A stretch of DNA of 47,431 nt from Atlantibacter hermannii (GTDB taxonomy: Bacteria > Pseudomonadota > Gammaproteobacteria > Enterobacterales > Enterobacteriaceae). A program made the position numbers and the translations under genes. Shown here one piece after another: positions 1-9,000 of the stretch. How positions within the stretch are numbered: position 1 is the stretch's first letter; every line of letters starts with the position of its first letter. The notes below the pieces were generated by a model. The model saw only the letters and a program-made list of their open reading frames with translations, did no database searches and was not told the origin of the DNA. Location of the stretch: NCBI RefSeq assembly GCF_009907385.1, contig NZ_JAAATR010000060.1, positions 1 to 47,431 of the forward strand. Reading direction: 5' to 3'.

Positions 1-171
1 GTATTCAAAATATGAAATGTCAAAACTTGCTAAATCTTCATCCGATTTTAATAACTTTGGAAAGGAAACTTCATCGCTGTAATTCCAAGTATCACCACCT
101 CCATTTAGTCCATGAATAAAGAGTACTAAATTAGAGGCTTTTTCCTGTCGAATCCATTTTAGCATTGTCAT
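1..171 (-). CDS. Alpha/beta-hydrolase-like protein, N-terminal part (cut by window edge)
   Basis: The frame is open from an ATG at 169-171 to the window edge and gives 57 residues. AGGA lies seven bases before this ATG; a second ATG two codons later is less well placed. Residues 15-28 read NLVLFIHGLNGGGD, the hydrophobic strand plus HG oxyanion-hole turn seen at the start of alpha/beta hydrolases and serine esterases. The nucleophile and the rest of the catalytic triad would lie outside the window. The gene is very AT-rich compared with the backbone and sits beyond the integrase, so it is probably cargo of the ssrA-integrated element. The substrate cannot be inferred. Confidence 0.6.
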   Translation of the reverse strand, partial: MTMLKWIRQEKASNLVLFIHGLNGGGDTWNYSDEVSFPKLLKSDEDLASFDISYFEY

Positions 172-578
172 TGTTTTATCCTAAAAAACGCTAAAAATAA
201 TAAGGCTATGATTGCTTTTTAACATAAATGATAGTCTAAAACAATGAAATATAAAAGGCTAAAATATTAATCTAAATCAAAAGGATAGGTTTATTGCTAG
301 CAAGGGGGGCCGTCTTTGTATCTACCAGAAGAACGGCTAATATCATAATGAATTAGGGTAAGCTGTGACTGATCATAAGGATAGGGGGAATAATCTCGAT
401 AATAAAGGTTTGCTTATGTATAGAGGAGAGCAACAGCTCAATCTCTTAGGAGACTCTCCTCAATGTTGAAGCAATGCTATCATTGCTCGTAGATAGCGTT
501 GCAGCGACCAATTTAATTAACAACATATGCCGAGCTGCATAGTAAGAGCTCAAGTTGCATCAATACTGCTTATGTTTT
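172..578. other. AT-rich intergenic stretch with two inverted repeats
   Basis: No convincing ORF is visible here. Two perfect inverted repeats stand out: GAGGAGAG at 423-430 with CTCTCCTC at 454-461 (23-base loop), and AGCAATG at 470-476 with CATTGCT at 481-487 (4-base loop). Neither is followed by a T run on either strand, so they are not obvious terminators. They lie downstream of the integrase stop codon and could stabilise the mRNA 3' end or bind a protein. Nothing else was recognised. Confidence 0.5.
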
Positions 579-1820
579 CTACCCAACGAGCCGCATTCCT
601 TTTGTCCCATCATCAATGATACTTCCGCGATCAGCAGCCATAACGAAGTCTGCCCACCACTGCATCATCGGGCGACGTTGTTCGAGATAGTCGCTGCGGT
701 TGTAAGCGCGACGTACTTCATTTTTGTCCACATGGGCAAGTGCGGCTTCAATAACATCTGGCGGAAAGCCTTGCTCATTTAGGGCTGTACTGGCAATAGA
801 TCGCAGACCGTGTGAAACGAGCACTCCACCAAAACCTGCGCGTTTTAGCGAGGCGTTCACGGTTTGGCTATTCATTGACTGATTTGGCTTGATACGGCTG
901 GGAAATATAAACTCTCGATTTCCACTTAACGGCTTCATCATCTCCAGCACTGCTATTGCCTCATCTGACAATGGGACAGTATGGTCGCGGTTCATTTTCA
1001 TGCGTGCTGCAGGAATCTTCCACTCTCGCGCTTCCATGTCTACTTCTTCCCAACGAGCTTCAGCCGCTTCGGCAGGGCGGGTGATAGTAAGAAGTTGCCA
1101 CATGAACAGGCATCGTGTTGAAAGGCTAATGCTGGCCGTACGCATCGTCTGCATCAATTGAGGTAGCTGATCCGGTCGAATGCTTGGCATGTTCTTCTTC
1201 TGCGGCTTCTCAAAGGCTTTACCGATATTAACGCTGGGAACAGCATCAATCAGCCCTGTGTTCTGGGCATAGATCATGACCTCATTAATGCGCTGACACA
1301 GGCGACGAACGGTTTCCAGTGCTCCTCTGGCCTGAACCGGTTGGACGGCCTGAACCAGTGTGTGAGCTTTAATATCTGTAACGCTAACCTCGCCAATCGC
1401 AGGAAAGACATCTCTTTCAAGAGAGCGCCAGATATCGTCGGCATAGTCCTCTGTCACGCTGGCTTTCTTCACATTCCACCATCGTTCAGCTACGAGCTGG
1501 AAAGTATTGGTTTTAGCTTCAAGTGAACTGCGAAGCTGCTCTTGCTGATGTTCCTGTGGATCGATTTGTTTTACCAAGAGAGAGCGAGACTCTGCCCGGT
1601 AGTTTCTGGCATCGGCAAGGGTAACTGACGGGTAGGGGCCGATGCTCTTCTTCGCTCGTTTCTTGGTAACAGGGCGAATGTAGCGAAATTGCCAGATTTT
1701 ACTTCCACTGGATTTGATGAGTAGCTCAAGGCCATCACCATCATAGAGAACGTAGTCCGCTTCTTTGGGTTTGGCTGATTCGATTTCTTTAAAGGATAGA
1801 GGTTTGGTTTGTCTTGCCAT
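579..1820 (-). CDS. P4-type tyrosine recombinase (integrase)
   Basis: This 413-residue protein catalyses site-specific integration and excision of a genomic island. The N-terminal part (about 1-95) resembles the DUF4102 arm-binding domain of P4/CP4-57 integrases. A SAM-like core-binding domain follows (about 105-190), then the catalytic domain. The catalytic set is complete: Arg248 (TRPAEA), a lysine near 275, His337 and Arg340 (SHGLR), His363 (LAHV) and the nucleophile Tyr373 (AYNR). The gene lies just beyond the 3' end of ssrA and reads away from it, as intA of CP4-57 does in E. coli. The likely attachment site is therefore the ssrA 3' region, with the distal att copy outside the window. 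The ATG at 1820 is preceded by a GGAAA-type site. Confidence 0.93.
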   Translation of the reverse strand: MARQTKPLSFKEIESAKPKEADYVLYDGDGLELLIKSSGSKIWQFRYIRPVTKKRAKKSIGPYPSVTLADARNYRAESRSLLVKQIDPQEHQQEQLRSSLEAKTNTFQLVAERWWNVKKASVTEDYADDIWRSLERDVFPAIGEVSVTDIKAHTLVQAVQPVQARGALETVRRLCQRINEVMIYAQNTGLIDAVPSVNIGKAFEKPQKKNMPSIRPDQLPQLMQTMRTASISLSTRCLFMWQLLTITRPAEAAEARWEEVDMEAREWKIPAARMKMNRDHTVPLSDEAIAVLEMMKPLSGNREFIFPSRIKPNQSMNSQTVNASLKRAGFGGVLVSHGLRSIASTALNEQGFPPDVIEAALAHVDKNEVRRAYNRSDYLEQRRPMMQWWADFVMAADRGSIIDDGTKGMRLVG

Positions 1821-1839
1821 TGCCGGGTTTCCATATTTT

Positions 1840-1890
1840 TAGGCACCTCAAAAACAATAAAGCTTTATGAGGTGCCTAACAAGGTGCCTA
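1840..1890. repeat. Inverted plus direct repeat cluster upstream of integrase
   Basis: TAGGCACCTCA (1840-1850) and TGAGGTGCCTA (1868-1878) form a perfect 11-bp inverted repeat around a 17-base spacer. A third copy of AGGTGCCTA follows at 1882-1890 in direct orientation. The cluster starts 20 bp before the integrase start codon, where its promoter should lie. Arm-type integrase sites or an operator for integrase autoregulation or an excisionase would fit this position; the binding factor is not known. Confidence 0.55.
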
Positions 1891-1945
1891 AAAGGTTCGG
1901 ATTTAATTAGTTGGCATCAGACTTCGCGGGACAAATTAAGGGCAC

Positions 1946-1979
1946 AAAAAAGCCCGCAGGGCTTGCGCCGTGCGGGCTC
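1946..1979 (-). terminator. Rho-independent terminator of ssrA
   Basis: On the minus strand AGCCCGCA (1978-1971) pairs with TGCGGGCT (1958-1951) around a 12-base loop and is followed by six T residues. It lies about 45 bases beyond the mature tmRNA 3' end. Confidence 0.85.
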
Positions 1980-2024
1980 TTAGGACTTCATCGGATGACT
2001 CTGGTAATCACCGATGGAGAATTT

Positions 2025-2388
2025 TGGTGGAGCTGGCGGGAGTTGAACCCGCGTCCGAAATTCCTACATCCTCGGTACTACATGCTTAGTCAGTCTTTAC
2101 ATTCGCCTGGCACCTGCGGACCGACACGCCACTACCAGACTAGCCTGATTAGTTTTAACGCTTCAACCCCAGGCAGGGCATCCACGCGATCTCTTTTGGG
2201 TTTGACCTCTCTTTGATCCCCGTCTTAAGAGCGGAAGCTAGGGAGAGAGGGCTCAGAGCAGGTTATTAAGCTGCTAAAGCGTAGTTTTCGTCGTTTGCGA
2301 CTATTTTTTTGCGGCTTTTTACGAGGCCAACCGCCCCTCGGCATGCACCTTGGGTTTCGCGAATCCCGTCGAATCCAGAATCAGCCCC
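2025..2388 (-). ncRNA. ssrA: tmRNA (transfer-messenger RNA)
   Basis: This 364-base gene rescues stalled ribosomes together with SmpB. The 5' end GGGGCTG and the 3' end CAGCTCCACCA pair as an alanine-type acceptor stem, including a G3-U wobble, and CCA is encoded. The T-loop GTTCAACTC is visible near the 3' end. The tag reading frame lies at 2298-2263 and encodes ANDENYALAA followed by two stop codons, identical to the E. coli tag. The partner gene smpB is normally adjacent but here lies about 17.7 kb away, separated by the adhesin island. The gene is intact despite the integrase at its 3' side, so integration has preserved the 3' end. Confidence 0.98.
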
Positions 2389-2403
2389 AAAAGTGTTGAA
2401 ATA

Positions 2404-2412
2404 AGTATAACA
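2404..2412 (-). promoter_or_regulatory. Extended -10 element of ssrA
   Basis: The minus strand reads TGTTATACT, an extended -10 (TGnTATACT), 15 bases before the mature tmRNA 5' end. That spacing fits a precursor with a short 5' leader removed by RNase P. No good -35 is visible, which is common for extended -10 promoters. Confidence 0.6.
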
Positions 2413-2460
2413 GATTTAGGCTTTGCCATGCCAGTCCATATCGCTACGACTTTCGTATGG

Positions 2461-2504
2461 GGTCTGTAGCGTAGCGAGACACGCGACCCATCTCAGACCT
2501 TTTT
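2461..2504 (+). terminator. Possible terminator or insulator upstream of bapA
   Basis: GGTCTG (2461-2466) pairs with CAGACC (2494-2499), with a nested GCGT/ACGC pair inside, and TTTTT follows at 2500-2504. The element is GC-rich in an otherwise AT-rich gap. No gene reads into it from the left on this strand, so its role is uncertain. Confidence 0.3.
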
Positions 2505-3008
2505 AGATTATTAATCATACAGATAATTAGCAATAGTCGTTGCTAGTCTATATTTGAAATAATTAGCAATAAATACTGTGTATTAATGTCCAAGATTGTT
2601 CTTATTATCCATTATGCATGATATATTTTTTATGTATCTATTTTTAAATAATTACATATCGAAATGATAATAGGTGGGCGACTTTTTAAGTAATTCTCGT
2701 CCTCTCTCTTTCATAACAATAAGTTAATGTGTGCTAGCACAGGCTTTTATTTTTTCCACTCAACAATTGTTGCATTTTTTTTTGCCATATTCAGAAAGGT
2801 TGTTTATATGTTTAATTGCGGTTGCTGTATAACGGCAAACGCCATAATCAATAAAAAACACCACAAATCATTAAGTTATCTTTCATTTAAACACTTATAC
2901 CAGGCGAATCTTTGATACTGCTTTAAATGCAGCAGTATCAATCTTTAGCGGGTGTGATGCATTCACTCCGCCGGGTTGACTGTTGTCTTTATTCGGGAGA
3001 TAGCCGCC
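2505..3008. other. Long AT-rich leader and promoter region of bapA
   Basis: There is no convincing gene here. The 13-bp direct repeat ATAATTAGCAATA occurs at 2523-2535 and 2559-2571, 36 bp apart, and an inverted repeat TAGCAA/TTGCTA lies at 2528-2545. Several A/T tracts follow, as in H-NS-bound promoters. I could not fix the bapA promoter by its -35/-10 boxes. In Salmonella, bapA expression is coordinated with CsgD-controlled biofilm genes; I did not recognise a CsgD site with confidence. Confidence 0.4.
2912..2941 (+). promoter_or_regulatory. Strong hairpin in the bapA 5' leader
   Basis: TTGATACTGCT (2912-2922) and AGCAGTATCAA (2931-2941) are perfect 11-bp inverted repeats with an 8-base loop. 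No T run follows, so it is not a standard terminator. It ends 67 bases before the bapA start codon and could be an mRNA stability element, an attenuator or a protein-binding palindrome. Confidence 0.5.
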
Positions 3009-6000
3009 ATGGCTTTAGAAAATAACCGTTCAGAATCCGTTGATATTCTTAATCGCAAAACTGGCGATCTGGTTACGCAATATTCCGGACCCGGCGATCG
3101 TGTGGTGAATATTACCCAGTCAAGCGTAGTAAGAATTAACGCCTCACCGGAATCCGTAAATTATTATGAGCGTCAGGGCGATGACCTGATCGTCCATATG
3201 CGTGACGGTTCAACAGTCCGCTATCAAAACTTCTTCCACCTGGATGCCGAGGGCTTGCACAGCGAACTGATTTTTGAAGATCAGTATGGCACCCACCATG
3301 CGGTTTTTCCCTTTGCGACCGAAGCCGGACCTGCAGCGGCAGAAGCCATTGTTCCGGTAATGGCCGATACGTCGTTGGGCACGCTGATTGGCGGTGAAGG
3401 CCTTTCAACAGCGGCCATCCTTGGGGGGCTGGCCGCAGTAGGCGGTATCGCTGGCGTGGCCATTGCTGCAAGCGGCAGCGGCGGCGGTGGCGGTAACGGA
3501 AACGGCGGCGATAACGGCAACGGCGATGGAGACGGCGGCACCGGCGGCGATAACGGCAACGGCGATGGAGACGGCGGAACCGGCGGCGATAACGGCGGTG
3601 GAGACGGTGGAACTGGCGGCGATAACGGCGGCGGTGATGGTGGCACGAATCCTGGCGGTGAAACGCCCACGCCATCCACGCTGATTGTTGCGCCTTTTGC
3701 GGAAGATAACGTCATTAATCTTATTGAAAGCACTACCGATCAGACACTTAGCGGTAGTACCGATGCCAGCAACGCAGGGCGCACCATTACTGTTACTCTG
3801 GGCCTTAACAGCTGGAACGCCGTTGTCGCAGCAGACGGAAGCTGGACGGTGATCATCCCGGGTGAAGTATTGCAGGCCCTGCCTCAGGGCGAGATAAACC
3901 TGAACGTCTCCTTTGTCGACAGCAACGGTAATGCCGTCACCGAGGATATTACCCTGACAGTCGACACTATCCCGCCAGAGCTCGATTTAGCGGAATTCTC
4001 TCCCGGCAATGTGCTCGACCAGGCGCAAATCGACAGTGGAAAACTTATCTCCGGGTTCAGCTCGCCGGAGGACGCCGGGCAAACGGTCACTATCACGCTT
4101 GGCGAAAATCAGTTTGAAGCGATTATTGCTGAAGACGGCAGCTGGAGCGCGTTAATCCCCTCAGAGATCTTACAAACGCTACAGGAAGACCAGGTCTATA
4201 CCCTGGAAATCAGCGTCACGGATCTGGCGGGTAATACCGCCACTGCCGAACAAAGCTTTATCGTGAATACCACCGATCCGATTATTCAACTGGAGCCGTT
4301 TACGGGCGACAACCAGATTAACGGGGCTGAAATCGCGCTTAATCAGGTACTGACCGGCTGGACGGCAAATATCGAGCCCGGCCAGATGGTGATGGTGACG
4401 CTTGCCGCGAACACGTATTACAGCCGGGTTGCCGGTGACGGCAGTTTTCAGGTTACGGTGCCCGCAGGGGATTTACAGGCGCTGGCACCGCCTGTAGAAA
4501 CCATTGTCGTGCAGTGCCAGAACAATGACGGCACGCTGCTGGCACAAACCACGGAAACGTTGGTGATTGATCTTTCTCAGGATGCCATCGCCATCGCCAT
4601 TCTTTCCACCGATGATTATCTGAACGCGGCGGAGTCGACTCAGCCGCTGGAAGTGCGCGGCGTCACGACCGTGACCGGGCCGGGTGTCGCCGTGACGGTG
4701 AATTTCAACGGTAAAGATTATGCTGCGCTGGTGGATAGCGCGGGCAACTGGAGCGCCGTCATCCCGCCAGAAGATCTGGCGTCGCTACCGGATGGCGTGA
4801 CGCCGGTTACCGCCACGGTGACCTATGGTATTGAAAGCGCCAGCGATACCCGCGATCTGAATGTGGCGGTGAATTATTTACCGAAACCCACGCTCGATGT
4901 GCCGTTTGGCGACGGCTTTCTCAACGCGCAGGAGATGACCACTAACCAAACCCTCAGCGGCAGTACCGGTATCACCGGCACGGGGCAGCAGGTGACGGTC
5001 CAGCTTGGCGATAAGAGTTATAACGCAATTGTGGACGTGGACGGCCGCTGGTCGCTTGCGGTCCCGGCAGCGGATCTCCAGAGCCTGCGCGAAGGCACCG
5101 TGTCGCTGAACGTCAACGCTATCGATGCCGCAGGCAATCGCGCTACGCTGGCAGGGAATGCCATTGTTGATGTCACCCCACCCATTCTCAGCCTGTTGCC
5201 GTTCTCAGGCGACGGCAAACTGAGCGCCGTTGAACTCAGCGCCGCGCAAACGGTGTCAGGCGTTACCACGCCGGAGCAAAATGGCCGCGAAGTGGTGATT
5301 GACATCAATAACCAGCGTTTCACCACTACGGTCAATAGCGACGGAACATGGCGCGTTACGCTGCCTGCCGGTAGCCTGAGCTCGCTGCTGGCAGGTGATA
5401 CCAACTACACCGTGACGCTCACCGACAGCGCAGGCAACAGCCAACAAGCCGTCGGCACCGTGTCAGTGAAAACGGCGCAGCCACTGCTCACCGTTGATCC
5501 CTTCACCGCCAATAACGCCCTCAGCGCCGCCGAAGTGAAAACCGACCAGTGGCTCACGGGCTCGACGGATAACGTCGAGGCGGGCAGCAAAATCGTGGTG
5601 GTGCTGGGCAATCAGGAATTCACGACCCAGGTGGATGCCGAGGGCAACTGGCGCATCCAGATGACCGCTGCCGATCTGCAAAAACTGGCTGACGGCACTA
5701 ACACGTTGCAGGTGTCGGTGACGGATGCCTTCGGGCAGTCCGCCAGCCAGCAGCACAGTTTCGTGGTGGATAAGAGCCTGAGCGCAGTGGCGATCAGCAT
5801 CATTGCCGATGACGATTATCTCAATCAGGCGGAAAGCACCGAAGATCTGGTGGTGCGCGGCACCAGCGCCGGGCTGCCGGCAGGCACGCCGATAGAGGTG
5901 AATTTCGGTGGTATGCTGTTTAATACTTTTATCGGGCCGGATGGCAGCTGGAGTATTACCGTCGGCACTGGCGTGTTAGCCGATCTGTCGGATGGTGAGC

Positions 6001-9000
6001 TGACCATTACCGCGACGGCGACTTCTCCGGATAACATCCCGGTCAGCGATACCCATCAACTCAATGTGGTCATTGAAAACTTACCGCTTCCCACCCTGAA
6101 CGCTCCGTTTGGTGATGGCGTACTTAATCTGGCTGAGCGCGGGCAATCCCATGAAATCACCGGTAGTACCGGGGTTACAGGCGGCGGGCAGCAGGTAGAA
6201 ATCACCCTGAATGGCAATACCTATCGCGGCCAGGTGGCCACCGACGGAACCTGGAGCGTGAGTCTGCCTGCGGGGGCGTTGACCGGTCTGAGCGAGGCGG
6301 ATTCCCCGGTAGCGCTGGTGGTCACCGTCACCGATGTGGCGGGTAACGTGGTGCCGATCAACGAAAGCTTTACGGTAGATGTCACCCCGCCAACGGTAAC
6401 GGTATTGCCGTTTACCGGTGATGATATCCTCAACGTGGCGGAAGCGGGCGTACCGCAAACGCTGAGCGGGTCTGCGCCTGGAGCGGAAGGCGGTCAACGG
6501 GTGACTGTTGTGATCAACGGCGTCACCTATCAGACCGTTACCGGCTCGCTGGGCGGGTGGGAACTGCCGATCCCTGCGGAGGATCTTCAGGCGCTGCCGA
6601 ACGGCCCGATCGCGATGACCGTTACCGCCACCGACAGTGCGGGCAACGCCACGACCATTACTCATCTGATTACCGTGGATACCGATCCCCAGCAGCAGCC
6701 GCGCGTGGTGATCGATCCGGTAACCAACAACAATATTCTTGATGCGGGCGAAGTGCTCGCAGACGTGACTATCACCGGCTATACCCTGAACGTGGAAGCC
6801 GGGCGCGAAGTGACCGTGTCGATTAACGGCGATAGCTGGACCGGTTTGGTGGATGCCGCCGGGCGCTGGAGCGTGGCGGTGCCGCAGGCGGCAATCGGCG
6901 CGTTGGCCGACGGCGAACAAACCTTAACCGTGACGGTCACTGATGCGTCGGGCAACGCGGCCAGCGCGGATCGTACTTTCACTATTAACCTCGACACCAG
7001 TTCGCTGACCCTCAATCCGATCACCGGCGATAATATCCTTGGCGTCGCCGATCTGGCCGATGGATTCACCATTACCGGCAACAGCGCCAATCTTGCTGAA
7101 GGCACGGTGCTGACCGTGACCCTGAACGGCAAACAGTATCCGGCGACCGTGACGGCAGGCGGCGCATGGAGTGCACTGGTTCCGCAGGCGGATGCCGCCG
7201 CGCTGGCCGACGGCACCGCGACGCTCACCGTGTCGGGCATTGATGCCGATGGCAACCCGATTTCCACCTCCCACAGCTTCAGCGTGCTCACCCATCAGAC
7301 CCCGGAGCCGACGCTCAATACGCCGTTTACCGACGGTATCGTCAGCGGCAGCGAACTGAGCGGCGGATCGCTGAGCGGCACTACCGGCGTGAGCGGCGCA
7401 GGGCAGACCGTCACCGTCACGCTGGGCACCGCGACCCTGACCGCCACCGTAGACGCTAACGGCAACTGGAGCGTGGCTGTTCCCGGTACTGCGCTGGCGG
7501 ATCTGGCTGAAGGCCCGAATGCGCTGGTGGTCACGGCCACCGATGCCGCAGGCAACAGCAATACCCTGGAAAGCAGCCTGCAAGTTGATACCACGCCGCC
7601 GACCCTGACCATTGCACCCATCGCGGGCGATAACATCGTCAACATCGCCGAGGCGAAACAGGAGATCGTCATTAGCGGGACCGCAGGGCCGTTCGATCCT
7701 GCGCGGGCGCAGTATGTGATCGTCGATCTCAACGGCCAGAAATACAGCGCGCTGATCCAGGAAGGGAATATCTGGAGCGCGACCATTCCGGCCAACGCGC
7801 TGAGTAATCTGCCGGACGGACCGGTCACGGTGACCGTCACGGCGAGCGATGCGGTGGGTAACAGCACGACTGAAACCGCCACCCTGACGCTGAACACCGA
7901 TCCGCTGAGCGCACCGACCCTGACGCTGGATCCGGTGTCCGGCGATGACTACATCAATGTTACCGAGGCGCAGGATCAGGTTACGCTTTCCGGCACCACC
8001 ACCTTTGTCGAGACGGGTCGCGAAGTGGTGCTGACCCTGAATGGCACAGAGTATCGCGCCGCCGTGCTGGCTGACGGCAGCTGGACGGTGGATGTGCCCG
8101 CCACGGATCTGGCGCGGGTTGTCGATGGTCCACAGGTGATCACCGCCACGGTGACCGATGCCGCGGGCAACCCGGCCAGCACCACCCGTACCGTGAATGT
8201 CATTGCCAGCCCGGAAAACCAGCCGAGCCTGACGGTGGACGTGGTGGCCGGAGACGATGTGATTAACGCTCAGGAACAGGATCAGCCGCTGATCGTGACC
8301 GGCGGATCGCGCAATCTGCCGCAGGGCACGCTGGTGAACATCACGCTTGGCGCCGGCAATTACACCGCAACGGTTGGCCCGGACGGCAAATGGCAGGTCA
8401 CTATTCAGCCAGCCGATCTTCAGGCGCTCGCCGATCAAAGCTATGAACTGGTGGTCACGGCCCTCGATCCGGCGCTGAATGAAGCGGTAATCCGTTATCC
8501 GATTACCGTGGATACCATCGGCCCTGACGTCATCATCGATGTAACAGGATTCTACGCCGATGGCCGTCTGAACCTGGCCGAAGCGGGTGCCGATCAGTTA
8601 CTCACCGGCACCACCACCGCGGGATCGACAGTGTCGCTGACGCTCAACGGCAACACGATCACGACTCAGGCGGGGATCGACGGAAGCTGGCAACTGACGC
8701 TGCCGTCTCAGGATCTGAAAGCGCTCGATCAGGGCCCGAACGCACTGGAAGTGGTGGTGACCGATCCACAGGGCAACGAAACGCGCGAACCGCTGCCGCT
8801 CGATGTGGGCACGGTACTGCCGACCCTGACGCTGGACGCGGTGTTTGGCGATAACCTGGTGAGCATTGACGAGGCCGCTGCTGGCGGAGAAATCACCGGG
8901 ACCGCCACCGGCCTGGCCGACGGCACGGCGGTGCAAATTTATCTTGGCGATACCCTGCTGGGCGCCGGGAGCGTCACCAATGGCGTATGGACCGTGGCGA

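Noticed and set aside
2025-2060. Second att copy of the ssrA 3' end within the window
   Set aside because: I looked for a duplicate of the ssrA 3' segment to the left of the integrase and found none. The distal junction must lie outside the window.
2461-2515. REP, BIME or ERIC repeat upstream of bapA
   Set aside because: The sequence does not match the consensus of these repeat families; only a generic hairpin remains.
2727-2915. 62-codon frame in the bapA leader
   Set aside because: It has a poor ribosome site, no recognisable motif and lies in AT-rich sequence where chance frames are common. An internal ATG at 2808 is no better.
6924-8438. Long open frame (504 codons) on the minus strand inside bapA, and several similar ones
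   Set aside because: These are antisense shadows produced by the strong, repetitive codon bias of the Ig-like repeats. They lack family motifs and ribosome sites.
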